This document shows positions 17,076-24,828 of a stretch of 64,000 nt of DNA, piece by piece. Every line of letters starts with the position of its first letter. Position 1 is the stretch's first letter. Below the pieces are notes generated by a model. That model was given only the letters and a program-made list of their open reading frames with translations. It was not told the DNA's origin and did not search any database. Source of the DNA: JAAYBQ01 sp035403465 (GTDB taxonomy: Bacteria; Spirochaetota; UBA4802; UBA5550); contig DAONFG010000008.1 of assembly GCA_035403465.1 (NCBI GenBank), positions 20,052 to 84,051 of the forward strand, read 5' to 3'. A program made the position numbers and the translations under genes.

Positions 17076-17858
17076 TTAGACACTGCCCGGCACCGGAACT
17101 ATCATTGGACTTCCCGTTGCCGGGTTCACAAGACTCATAAATTCCGCGTCATAAAGTTTATTCATGATTTCCGGTTTAACCACACTTCCGGGCGCCCCTT
17201 CAATAAAAATTCCGCCGTTCTTTACACAGACAATCCGTGAACTGTAATTAGAAGCGCAGTTAACGTCATGAAGCGCGCAGATAACAGTGGTACCCGACCT
17301 GTTAAGGTCCCTGAGTATATCCATAACCATAGTGGAATGCCTGTAATCCAGGTTTGAAACAGGCTCATCAAGTATAATAATGCCGCTGTTCTGCACCAGC
17401 GCCCTGGCGACCTGCACCAGCTGGAACTCACCGGTCGACAGCTCATTGACTGATCTCTCCATAAGATGCATTATGCCTGTCCGCAGGGCCATTTCATCTA
17501 CAAGATGAATACCCTTCACTCCAGCCCGTACAGGACCGCTATGGGCAAACATTCCGAAGCCCAGGAAACTGCGTACTGAAAATGCGGGAACATTGCCTGT
17601 AATACGCATGACAACAGAAAAATTCCGTGCAAGCTCCCTTGCGCCGAAACCATTTATCTCCCTGCCGCAGAAACTTACCGTGCCTGACGCAGGCGCGAGC
17701 ATACCGGCAAGCAGCCTGATAATCGTGCTTTTGCCTGCACCGTTAGGCCCTATAAATGAAACGAACTCCCCGCCGGCAACGGCAAGGTCAAGTCCCCGGA
17801 TAAAAATATTAATGCCGTAGCCGGCGCTCACAGAACTTATGGAAAAAAGGTCAGCCAT
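17076..17858 (-). CDS. ABC transporter ATPase, BtuD/FecE type
   Basis: The 260-residue ATPase has Walker A GPNGAGKST, signature LSTGEFQLVQVARAL, Walker B GIIILDEPVSNLD and switch His in CALHD. It belongs to the family that energises import of cobalamin, haem or ferric siderophores. I start it at 17858 (MADLFSISS): GGAG lies seven bases upstream and the permease stop is one base away (TGAgATG), which supports coupling. An extension to 17954 would overlap the permease gene. Confidence 0.9.
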   Translation of the reverse strand: MADLFSISSVSAGYGINIFIRGLDLAVAGGEFVSFIGPNGAGKSTIIRLLAGMLAPASGTVSFCGREINGFGARELARNFSVVMRITGNVPAFSVRSFLGFGMFAHSGPVRAGVKGIHLVDEMALRTGIMHLMERSVNELSTGEFQLVQVARALVQNSGIIILDEPVSNLDYRHSTMVMDILRDLNRSGTTVICALHDVNCASNYSSRIVCVKNGGIFIEGAPGSVVKPEIMNKLYDAEFMSLVNPATGSPMIVPVPGSV

Positions 17859-17859
17859 C

Positions 17860-18834
17860 TCAGATCTCCGGCCTGTTTTTAACAACATAGAAGAGAAAAA
17901 ATATACCGCCACAGAATCCTGTGACCACCCCTGCAGGTATCTCGTAAGGAACAATCACGGTTCTGCTGAAGGCATCGGCCAGTACAAGGAATGATCCCCC
18001 GGCTACTGCCGAAAGCGGGACCAGCCTGGAATGGTCAGGGCCGGCAGCCATCCTCACCAGGTGCGGCACCATCAGGCCCACGAAGGGTATTATCCCGCCT
18101 AACAGAACAGACAACGCGGCAAGTACCGACGCGAGAAGAATTATGATCCGGAGTTCGGAATCTGCGACCCCCGAGGAGAAGGAAAAGGTCCGCCCGATTG
18201 ATATGATGTCAAGGTGCCCGTGGAACAGCGCCAGGATAAACATAACGCACAGTATGCAGAGGCATATCCAGGTAACGGGAACATTTCCCTGGTACGAAAG
18301 GTCACCCATGAGCCATATAATTATCCTGTGCACATCCTCTGACCTGGCCATGGCGAAGATGAGCATGACCGATGAGGAGAATATAAAACTCAGGGCCACG
18401 CCTGAAAGTATAAGCCCGCTCCCGGTGATCCCCCTTACAGCGGAGACCGCATAGATGAGCAGAATACCCAGCAGGCTGCCGCAGAAAGCCATAAGCATAA
18501 CCAGGGCAGGCCCCATGCCGGTAATCACACCTGCAGAAATTCCCAGGGCTGCGCCGCCCGAAATCCCGGTAATGAACGGGTCTGCAAGTGGATTCCTGAA
18601 CACAGACTGGAAAGCAACACCGCTGACCGAAAGTGCGGCACCGGCAAACATGGCGATAATGACCCTGGGCAGCCTGAGCTTTAAAATAACCTCGGACTTA
18701 AGCCCGCAGTCACCATTAAGCAGGCAGGACAGGATATCAGCCGGGGAGACAAACTCGCTGCCCAGCGAAAGCCCTGCAGCCGCGGCAGCAAGGGGAAAGA
18801 TTATAAAAAGGATGAGCTTAATCCATTTCTTCAC
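17860..18834 (-). CDS. ABC permease, FecCD/BtuC family
   Basis: The 324-residue, multi-helix protein has family motifs LRLPRVIIAMFAGAALSVSGVAFQSVFRNPLADPF near residue 55, GLMVPHLVRMAAGPDHSRLVPLSAV and EIPAGVVTGFCGG near the end. It forms the homodimeric inner-membrane channel for a vitamin B12 or ferric-chelate importer. Its start overlaps the end of the binding-protein gene by 17 bp. I found no cobalamin riboswitch upstream of the operon, so the substrate is not fixed. Confidence 0.92.
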   Translation of the reverse strand: MKKWIKLILFIIFPLAAAAAGLSLGSEFVSPADILSCLLNGDCGLKSEVILKLRLPRVIIAMFAGAALSVSGVAFQSVFRNPLADPFITGISGGAALGISAGVITGMGPALVMLMAFCGSLLGILLIYAVSAVRGITGSGLILSGVALSFIFSSSVMLIFAMARSEDVHRIIIWLMGDLSYQGNVPVTWICLCILCVMFILALFHGHLDIISIGRTFSFSSGVADSELRIIILLASVLAALSVLLGGIIPFVGLMVPHLVRMAAGPDHSRLVPLSAVAGGSFLVLADAFSRTVIVPYEIPAGVVTGFCGGIFFLFYVVKNRPEI

Positions 18835-19678
18835 AGTTTATCTCCGCGAAAAGCGACGATATTTTTTCAACAGCCTCAACATACCTGCCCGGTGAATAGT
18901 ACGGGATTGAGGTGTCACCCGCCGCGAATATGTTATTATTACGGCTGAAACGCACATGCCTGTAACCTTTAAGCATATCGCGCATAAAGTCCCTGTCAGC
19001 AATGCTCATGGTGATAACGGCATCGGGGCTGCTCATGAGCAGTGATTCCATGCTGAGTATCGGGTACGCGGTGTTTTCATTTTTAAAAATATTTCTGCCC
19101 CCGGCTGATTCTATTATGGAATTAATGTACGAGTTACCTGACACGGTGATGAGCGGTTTTGCCGATACAAGAAACACAATGCGCGGCGCGTGTCCCGGTT
19201 TCTTTATAACTTCAAGTCTTTCCCTGTATGATTCAACCATCCGCTTCCCGTACTTATCTTTACCTATGAGGTCAGCAAGCTGCAGGTAACCGGCACAGAT
19301 ATCATCAAAATTAAAGACCCGGCCCGACCTGTAGTAGCGCAGCCCGAACCGGTCAGCCAGGGCCGAGGTCTGTATGCTGTCCTCGTCTGACACAAGAACA
19401 ATGTCGGGCCGCAGGCTGATTATCCTCTCCATGTCAGGCTGCACATAGCTCCCCACAACTGCGGCGTTTCCCCTGTATCCCGGGTTGAACATGGTCACAC
19501 CAACAAGCAGGTCAGCGGCGCCCAGGTCATTCACCTGATCAGTGAGCGACGATGAGAGCGAAACAATGCGTTTTACCGGTCCGCTGCCTGTACGTGCAGG
19601 GCTGCTGCCGGTTACAAGGAAGAGCATGGATAAAAGTATAATGAAGATAATGATGAATAAATTATAAAAGGGTTTCAT
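18818..19678 (-). CDS. Periplasmic substrate-binding protein, BtuF/FecB type
   Basis: After trimming to the ATG at 19678 (MKPFYNLFIIIFIILLSMLF) the protein has 286 residues with an N-terminal signal or anchor and the family opening KRIVSLSSSLTDQVNDLGAADLLVGVT, then PDMERIISLRPDIVLVS. The fold is the two-lobed class III type that delivers B12 or ferric chelates to the permease. The upstream gene ends 5 bp before this start. The longer reading to 19738 would overlap that gene and lacks a signal peptide. Confidence 0.85.
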   Translation of the reverse strand: MKPFYNLFIIIFIILLSMLFLVTGSSPARTGSGPVKRIVSLSSSLTDQVNDLGAADLLVGVTMFNPGYRGNAAVVGSYVQPDMERIISLRPDIVLVSDEDSIQTSALADRFGLRYYRSGRVFNFDDICAGYLQLADLIGKDKYGKRMVESYRERLEVIKKPGHAPRIVFLVSAKPLITVSGNSYINSIIESAGGRNIFKNENTAYPILSMESLLMSSPDAVITMSIADRDFMRDMLKGYRHVRFSRNNNIFAAGDTSIPYYSPGRYVEAVEKISSLFAEINCEEMD

Positions 19679-19683
19679 AACTT

Positions 19684-20019
19684 TTACTCTTCTTTCCCAT
19701 ACCCGTGAGCATGCGGCCCCCAGTGCATAACTCTCCATTTTTTGCGATTCGTTGTAAATGGATAAGGATCAGCTATATGCAGATCATCAATATTAACTTT
19801 ATAATATTTGTTATTATAGAATCCCAGGTCATTGAACGCGAAGTAATAAAAGTTCTCTTTTGTGCCCATGTAATACCAGACAGCAACCTTAGGTTCCTGC
19901 CAGTGTTTTGTCAGCTCCATCAGCTCGTTTCCGGAGACTATCGCGGCAGATTTACAGCCAGGATATGTAAATATCAGTAAAACGGCAAAACACATGTATA
20001 TAGTTTTAGATTTCATCAT
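19684..20019 (-). CDS. Small lipoprotein heading the B12/iron-type uptake operon
   Basis: The 111-residue product begins MMKSKTIYMCFAVLLIFTYPGC, a signal peptide with a plausible though atypical lipobox (YPGC). The mature part is aromatic-rich (VAVWYYMGTKENFYYFAFNDLGFYNNKYY) and ends with HWGPHAHGYG, where several His could bind metal or haem. I know no family. Position, 5 bp before the binding-protein gene, suggests an accessory role in the same uptake system. Confidence 0.55.
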   Translation of the reverse strand: MMKSKTIYMCFAVLLIFTYPGCKSAAIVSGNELMELTKHWQEPKVAVWYYMGTKENFYYFAFNDLGFYNNKYYKVNIDDLHIADPYPFTTNRKKWRVMHWGPHAHGYGKEE

Positions 20020-20290
20020 ATGTTATTCTGTAAAAAGTATTTCAATAAAACAAATCCGGTTCTCATTATGCATTTCGGCACAGCCGATGCCAGGTGTCAT
20101 CAAAAATTTAATAAACTGTGCATGCCGGCGGTGAATTAAAAGCAGATTCAGTGTGTTATAATTCCGGTTCCAGGCTCATTGCTTTGAACTTTTAGTTTAA
20201 ATATAATGTCCGGATCATTTTTCGCAACAATGTGCCCTGCCCCCGAAAAGTGTATTACTGATACAGGGATGAAATCATGTAATTATTATA
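20020..20290. other. Promoter region of the uptake operon, no gene
   Basis: Nothing coding is visible. On the minus strand a hairpin GCATCGGC-TGT-GCCG-AA-ATGC precedes the lipoprotein gene (around 20067-20090). The conserved GCCACTG element of a cobalamin riboswitch is absent. Confidence 0.35.
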
Positions 20291-20295
20291 TTGGA

Positions 20296-20345
20296 AGTGT
20301 TACCGATGTGTAACTACAAAACTGTTACCCATGTCTCCGGCATAC
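20296..20345. mobile_element. Possible remnant end of an IS481-type element
   Basis: The stretch has tandem GTTACC-type words, GTTACCGATGTGTAAC and TGTTACCCATGTCTCCGG, which I associate with termini of IS481-family elements. No transposase is present. It directly precedes the attC-like site. Recognition is from memory. Confidence 0.3.
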
Positions 20346-20358
20346 ACCTGAGCATTGC

Positions 20359-20460
20359 GTATAACGTCTTAACATATAACGACATCGCGCGGCCTTTTGC
20401 GCGATGTGGCGAAGCCCGGGAGAGTCTTTTCGCCAGCGCTGTGGGTAAGCTTTGTTATGC
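20359..20460. other. attC-like integron recombination site
   Basis: An imperfect palindrome of 102 bp begins GTATAAC and ends GTTATGC. Inside these R-type boxes, CTTAAC on the left pairs with GTAAG on the right, leaving one unpaired A, as expected for L boxes with an extrahelical base. The interior folds further: ACATCGCGC pairs with GCGCGATGT and GGCGAA with TTCGCC. Size and box order match large attC sites such as those of Vibrio superintegrons; the R boxes deviate from the GTTRRRY consensus. It flanks higBA. No integrase gene is in the window. Confidence 0.5.
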
Positions 20461-20527
20461 GATGTAACCGAATTAGTTTAAGTTTATTCGCTTTAAACCC
20501 ACGGACGGGCGAAAAGCTGAGAAATGT

Positions 20528-20833
20528 TTACAAAGTATGCTGAATTTCATAAAGACTTTTTATAGCTTTAATTTCATTGGCTTTTATATTTGCTTCTTCT
20601 CTTAAATCATATTCTATTTGAAGTCCAAGCCAGAAATCAGGTGTTGTCCCAAAGTATTTTGAAAATCTTAATGCAGTATCTGCTGAGATACTTCTTTTGC
20701 CTTTTATAATCTGTGAAATTCTTGTAGGCGGAATATTTGTGTCTTTTGCAAGTCTATATGCAGTGACATGATATTCTTTTAAGAATTCTTCATCTAATAT
20801 TTCGCCTGGATGTATATTTTTTATCTTCTTCAT
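20528..20833 (-). CDS. higA: HigA-family antitoxin
   Basis: The 101-residue protein is an XRE-type helix-turn-helix regulator with the HigA pattern IHPGEILDEEFL, AYRLAKDTNIPPTRISQIIKGKRSIS and TALRFSKYFGTTPDFWLGLQ. It would neutralise HigB and repress the pair. I choose the ATG at 20833 with AGGT upstream; a TTG at 20848 is possible. The gene directly follows higB. Confidence 0.9.
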   Translation of the reverse strand: MKKIKNIHPGEILDEEFLKEYHVTAYRLAKDTNIPPTRISQIIKGKRSISADTALRFSKYFGTTPDFWLGLQIEYDLREEANIKANEIKAIKSLYEIQHTL

Positions 20834-20844
20834 ATCGTTACCTA

Positions 20845-21093
20845 TCAATGATAATCTACAATTTCAACATCAAAAACATTTGAGTCTTCCCAACGAAAAC
20901 ATATTCGATATTGATCATTTATATGGATACTATATTGATTCTTTCTGTCTCCTTTGAGCTTTTCCAATCTATTAGCTGGCGGCGCCAGCAAATCCTTTAA
21001 TTCTTTTGCTCTTTGAATATCTTCAGAAAATTTCTTCGAATACTCCTGGTTCCAGATCTTTTCAGTTTCTTTGCATTTGAATGATTGTATCAT
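20845..21093 (-). CDS. higB: HigB-family toxin (RelE superfamily mRNA interferase)
   Basis: The 82-residue protein has the family segments RLEKLKGDRKNQYSIHINDQYRICFRW and DVEIVDYH, the complete length of plasmid- and chromosome-borne HigB/RelE toxins that cut mRNA on the ribosome. Toxin before antitoxin is the usual hig order. The ATG lies only about six bases from the -10 box, so the mRNA may be leaderless or nearly so. The AT-rich codon use differs from the neighbouring genes, consistent with acquisition. Confidence 0.9.
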   Translation of the reverse strand: MIQSFKCKETEKIWNQEYSKKFSEDIQRAKELKDLLAPPANRLEKLKGDRKNQYSIHINDQYRICFRWEDSNVFDVEIVDYH

Positions 21094-21098
21094 AAGGT

Positions 21099-21127
21099 AT
21101 GATAACGCGTTACGTTAATATTGTCAA
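21099..21127 (-). promoter_or_regulatory. higBA promoter with overlapping palindrome
   Basis: On the minus strand a perfect TTGACA (21127-21122) and TATCAT (21104-21099) are 17 bp apart. The palindrome TAACGCGTTA (21103-21112) overlaps the -10 box and is a good candidate HigA operator. Confidence 0.65.
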
Positions 21128-21143
21128 TTATTTTTCTTTAAAA

Positions 21144-21160
21144 GCGGGCAGGACGCCCGC
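21144..21160. terminator. Hairpin upstream of higBA, possible terminator
   Basis: GCGGGC-AGGAC-GCCCGC forms a six-pair GC stem. On the plus strand a T7 run follows after seven bases; on the minus strand TTTTAAAG follows directly. It would shield higBA from read-through. Confidence 0.4.
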
Positions 21161-21183
21161 CAAAGGTTTTTTTACGGTTATTT

Positions 21184-21222
21184 CGCATAACGTCTTGCTT
21201 ACACGCAATGCGTATAAGCATG
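21184..21222. other. Partial attC-like site on the other side of higBA
   Basis: GCATAAC-GTCTT repeats the left arm of the attC-like site at 20359 (ATAACGTCTT is shared). It is followed by a hairpin with GCTTA/TAAGC and CGCA/TGCG pairs, then ATGC. The expected closing GTTATGC is missing, so this copy seems truncated. Confidence 0.35.
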
Positions 21223-21999
21223 CAAAACATACCTTAACACGCAGTAAAAATGTACATAACAGATTATAAGGTTTTACCGTGTAAGATATACAAATTATTC
21301 CCTACCACCTGCGCACTGTTTTGTCAAGGGACAATATAATTATTAATGTATTAGAACTTTATATTCGGGAAAGTGCATTGCGCAGGTGTTAAGTGAGCGG
21401 CCGGTGTTTGGAATATGCTGCTTTTTGTATCAGCGGGATTTCTCACGTTCGTTAAAAATGGCAAAAATGTAACGGCGGGCGCGCACCATGCGGCCGGGTT
21501 CGGCAGGCCCGCCAGCCGGACAACGGGCGATCCAAACCGGCAGCCCGGGCGGAAATAAAATAAAGGTGTTTTCAAAGATCCATTATAACCTGATATTTAT
21601 AACGCGCTATACACTGTATACGTCCGGAACTTCAAAAAAGAAAAAATTTTTTTTGAATAACATAAAAATATTACAGGTGTGCTTAAAATTCATGAAGTTA
21701 TAAAGAATATGCAGAGTCAGTGGATACGGGGCAGCTTCGTGATGGATTCGTAATGGCTTCGACCTTCCCGTGTGGCCGGGAATGAAAAAATTTCACCGGT
21801 GAACCGGCTGATCTGCCCGCTTAATGCAAAAGAGGGTATCGATAGAATGAAAATAAATTAAGCCTGTTGTCAGCGGCGCTCAGTTTTATTCCGTGTGAGA
21901 GTTTTATCTAAATCTCCTGTAAAGGAATTCGGGGCAATGTTGCAGCATGCTGTTACTATCCTGGCAGCAGTTTCTCTATCAGATACGGCTCTTAAAAAA
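21223..21999. other. Non-coding accessory stretch
   Basis: No open frame here has a convincing ribosome site or known motif. A 12-bp palindrome TTCACCGGTGAA lies at 21792-21803. The stretch mixes AT-rich and GC-rich patches, which fits decayed or transferred DNA. Confidence 0.35.
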
Positions 22000-22131
22000 T
22001 CAGACAAGCGTGACAATCTTATCCTCCCTGGCGCAGCTGATACAGTATCTCAGTCCCTCTTTCCTGTTTTTAACCGGAACATAGAAATGGTCGGCTGAAT
22101 GAATATCCTTACCACATTTTGCGCATTTCAT
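22000..22131 (-). CDS. 43-residue zinc-ribbon protein
   Basis: A short frame reads MKCAKCGKDIHSADHFYVPV, then a basic segment, then YCISCAREDKIVTLV and TGA. Two CxxC pairs (residues 3/6 and 30/33) spaced 23 residues apart are the pattern of a small zinc ribbon. AGGGTG lies about eight bases before the ATG. It could bind nucleic acid or a protein partner. It is too short for routine gene calling. The basic-tailed gene lies on the other side, divergently transcribed. Confidence 0.6.
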   Translation of the reverse strand: MKCAKCGKDIHSADHFYVPVKNRKEGLRYCISCAREDKIVTLV

Positions 22132-22385
22132 ATTTTACACCCTGCTTAAGAATTATTTTACCTGCCGTAAATCCCGTAATACAGGTAATCTTATTAATAA
22201 ATCGGAAAAAACCGGGCTGCCGTTGATAATTAATCCCCAGGGGACATAAAAAAACATCAATTATTGTCAAAATCTACCGGGACGGCTAAAAAGTTAATGA
22301 CTATCTGCTTAAAAAATAAAATTTTCTTTACATCAGGTAAAACTGCACTAGGATCGACTTAATTTTCATGCAATAGGGGGTTTTT

Positions 22386-22721
22386 ATGCCGGTTAAGGCT
22401 AAAAGCACAACAACAAAGCCAGTAAAGTCAAAAGCAGCCAAAGCAAAGACAACAAAATCACGCAAAAATATAAAGAAAACCAATCTCACAAGGCTATATA
22501 ACCAGATGCACAAACTGGCTTCTGATGCTGTCGACAACGAGATCATGAAAAGATTTAAAGTCCTCATAGACGCCGTAGAAGAGGACCTACCTAAAACTCA
22601 TATTGATACTCTTATAAGCGAACCAAAGTCAGCAGATATATCAGTTTTCCCCGAAGGACTTCTTCCCTATGTAAAACACTTTATTTACATGGTAAAACGG
22701 GACAGGGTAAGCAAGAAGTAA
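22386..22721 (+). CDS. Small protein with Lys/Ala-rich basic N-terminal tail
   Basis: Residues 1-35 are dominated by Lys, Ala, Thr and Ser (KPVKSKAAKAKTTKSRKNIKK), like the tails of histone H1-like bacterial proteins, followed by a helical globular part of about 75 residues. A GGGGG stretch precedes the ATG. The composition suggests DNA or RNA binding, but I recognise no domain. It ends 6 bp before moaD. Confidence 0.5.
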   Translation: MPVKAKSTTTKPVKSKAAKAKTTKSRKNIKKTNLTRLYNQMHKLASDAVDNEIMKRFKVLIDAVEEDLPKTHIDTLISEPKSADISVFPEGLLPYVKHFIYMVKRDRVSKK

Positions 22722-22727
22722 TAACGA

Positions 22728-22973
22728 ATGAAGATCAGGCTTAAAGTATTTGCATCAATCCGCGACATCTGCGGTTTTGACGAAAAAGAAATAACACTTT
22801 CCGAAGCATCCACACTTGACGGATTAATCGACAGCCTTGCTGCACAGTATAAAGGCCTTGGCGAAAAACGCGGCTCGCTGCTCATGGCGGTTAATGCGGA
22901 ATACAGCACCGGCGGCACAATACTGCGTGACAATGATACAGTTGCACTCTTCCCGCCCGTAAGCGGAGGCTGA
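22728..22973 (+). CDS. moaD: Molybdopterin synthase small subunit
   Basis: The 81-residue ubiquitin-like protein has the characteristic opening MKIRLKVFASIRDICG, VNAEY, DNDTVALFPPVSGG and the terminal Gly-Gly that carries the thiocarboxylate sulphur. With MoaE it converts cPMP to molybdopterin. The moaE ATG follows its stop with no gap. No other moa/moe gene is in the window. Confidence 0.92.
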   Translation: MKIRLKVFASIRDICGFDEKEITLSEASTLDGLIDSLAAQYKGLGEKRGSLLMAVNAEYSTGGTILRDNDTVALFPPVSGG

Positions 22974-23390
22974 ATGAAAAATATCTACATACAGCAGGAA
23001 GTACTCGATCCGGCCATGATTCTTGAAAGCGGTATAAATCCCGGTGACGGGTCTGACATACTCTTCTGCGGCAGGGTAAGGAACAACTCCAGGGGAAAGA
23101 ACGTTAAATATATCGATTACCAGGTCTACCCCGAAATGGCCGTACGGGAGATGGATAAAATCGCAGACGAAGCCATTCTGAAGTGGAACCTGAACCGGTG
23201 CGTTATTGTTCACAGGTACGGACGGGTCATGCCCGGTGAATCGTCTATTGTTATACTTGTATCATCTCCGCACAGGGAGGAATCATACATCTCATCAAAG
23301 TACATCATTGACGAGATAAAAAAACGCGTGCCGGTGTGGAAGAAGGAGTGCTACGACGACGGATCTGAATGGATAGGCGACCGAAACTGA
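22974..23390 (+). CDS. moaE: Molybdopterin synthase large subunit
   Basis: The 138-residue protein has the MoaE motifs GSDILFCGRVRNNSRGKNVKYIDYQVYPEMA, VIVHRYGRVMPGESSIVI, SSPHREESY and RVPVWKKECYDDGSEWIG, with the catalytic Lys residues near residues 116-125. It forms the heterotetramer with MoaD. A GGAGG inside the moaD end serves as its ribosome site. It converges on fliG with no spacer; the stops form TGATCA. Confidence 0.93.
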   Translation: MKNIYIQQEVLDPAMILESGINPGDGSDILFCGRVRNNSRGKNVKYIDYQVYPEMAVREMDKIADEAILKWNLNRCVIVHRYGRVMPGESSIVILVSSPHREESYISSKYIIDEIKKRVPVWKKECYDDGSEWIGDRN

Positions 23391-24407
23391 TCACTCGACC
23401 CATTCCTCGCCGCTTTTGCGCAGGCGTATAGCACCCCGGGCCTCCATATGCCTGACTGCCTCAATAATTGCCTCCCTGTATTCAAGGACCTCTTTAAGCT
23501 TAACAGCACCCATACGGTTCATCTCTTCAATAATATCCGTGGCCCGGTTCTGGCTCATGTTCCTGAGGAACCTGAACCTTATTTCATCCTCCGCCCCCTT
23601 GAGGGCAAAGGCGATCAGGTAATCATCATTCAGCTCGTCAATAAGCAGCCTCATCTCGGCGTTTGAAAGTGAAGCTATATTCTCAAAACTGAAAATCCTT
23701 TCCGAAATCTCCTCTGCCACCTGCGGCATTGTGATTCCAAGACTGTCCAGTATCTTCTTTTCACTATCGCTGCTCATGTGGCCCAGGATTGAAACCAGCG
23801 AGCTGATGCCGCCTGCGTGACTCTCGTCTTCCTCTGCGCTTTTCATTGTCCTGTACCGCTTACGAAGCGCCCTGGCAACTGCTACTGCGGCTTCAGGGGA
23901 GACATTCTTCATGCGCGCAAGTTTAAGCCCGGCCTCCCTGGCCTTGTCTCGCGGGAGTTTTTTCAATATTTCACCGGATGTCTTCGGCGGCATAAAGCTG
24001 AGGACAAGTGAAATCATCTGCGCGGGTTCATCTTTCACAAGTGCAAGTATCTCGTCAGCTGTGAGTTCAGAGAGGAATTTAAACGCGGATTCAACGTCCT
24101 TGCTTTCAATTTTCTTTATCATCTCGTCGGCCTTCTCCTCGCCGAACGACTCTTCTATGATCTTTCGCGCCCTGTTTATTCCCCCGGATGATGTCCTTGC
24201 AGACTTTTTCAGCTCGATCATGAAATCACCTATAAGTTCCTCCCTTTCGCTTTCAGGAAGCGACTTCATTTTAATCATCTCCGCAGTAAGCCTTTCAACG
24301 CTTGTTTCATCAAGGTGTTTCAGTATATCCGCGGTAATCTGCGGCCCCAGGAGCATCAGGAGCGCAGCTGCCTTTTCCGGGCCTTTCATGTCAAAAATGG
24401 ATCTCAT
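23391..24407 (-). CDS. fliG: Flagellar motor switch protein FliG
   Basis: The 338-residue protein has the FliG layout: N-terminal domain (KAAALLMLLGPQITADILKHL), middle ARM domain with KDEPAQMISLVLSFM at the position of the EHPQTIA motif, and C-terminal domain with LKGAEDEIRFRFLRNMSQNRATDIIEEMNRMGAVKLKEV carrying the alternating charges that contact the stator. It forms the rotor ring between the MS and C rings. Many spirochaetes have two FliG proteins; which one this is I cannot tell. The gene is away from other flagellar genes. Confidence 0.9.
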   Translation of the reverse strand: MRSIFDMKGPEKAAALLMLLGPQITADILKHLDETSVERLTAEMIKMKSLPESEREELIGDFMIELKKSARTSSGGINRARKIIEESFGEEKADEMIKKIESKDVESAFKFLSELTADEILALVKDEPAQMISLVLSFMPPKTSGEILKKLPRDKAREAGLKLARMKNVSPEAAVAVARALRKRYRTMKSAEEDESHAGGISSLVSILGHMSSDSEKKILDSLGITMPQVAEEISERIFSFENIASLSNAEMRLLIDELNDDYLIAFALKGAEDEIRFRFLRNMSQNRATDIIEEMNRMGAVKLKEVLEYREAIIEAVRHMEARGAIRLRKSGEEWVE

Positions 24408-24828
24408 TTAAAAACTCCGTCATGGAATAAACACGATTATTATCATAATCTTATCAATATAGCCTAAAAATCAATTACTATAGCATCTTTCGATTGAATT
24501 AATACAATCTTTGTCATTCCGGTTTTGCATCATCCAAATATGCAAATACCGTAATCTTAATGAAATTCATAAATATTAGGCTACACTGACAGATTCATAA
24601 AGATTTCCCACAAGGGGACTTCCGAAGGCCGCCGGCAGTGCAGCCACGATGGCTGCCTGCAAGTGCGAAACAGGATGTTTCTATAATGCTTGCCTTCGCT
24701 GCCGCTACGGCCGGAATAACAGCGTGCTAATTCATTCGTTAACTTCTATAATCTGCCCGATTTTTATTGACAGATATGGACAAAATCAGCCGATTATCTA
24801 TTGTATACTGTTACCGGAAACATATAAA
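24408..24828. other. Intergenic region with inverted repeats and a tandem hairpin
   Basis: TAGCCTAA (24460-24467) and TTAGGCTA (24576-24583) form an 8-bp inverted pair enclosing an AT-rich stretch. Two consecutive triloop hairpins follow: GCAGCCA-CGA-TGGCTGC (24640-24656) and GAAACA-GGA-TGTTTC (24667-24681). No gene is supported. A TTGACA lies at 24767-24772 without a clear -10 at standard spacing. Confidence 0.4.

Noticed and set aside
20020..20290. Cobalamin riboswitch before the BtuCDF-like operon
   Set aside because: No GCCACTG-type conserved element or B12 box is visible on the minus strand.
21351..21703. Opposed frames of 71-74 codons in the accessory region
   Set aside because: No ribosome site, proline-rich or low-complexity products, mutually overlapping; considered non-coding.
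21590..21705. Second attC candidate (TATAACGCG ... GAAGTTATAAAG)
   Set aside because: The ends resemble R boxes but the sequences just inside do not pair, and the interior is an A/T run.
24460..24583. Short transposon remnant bounded by TAGCCTAA/TTAGGCTA
   Set aside because: Only 8-bp arms, no second copy in the window and no duplication seen; too weak for a mobile element call.
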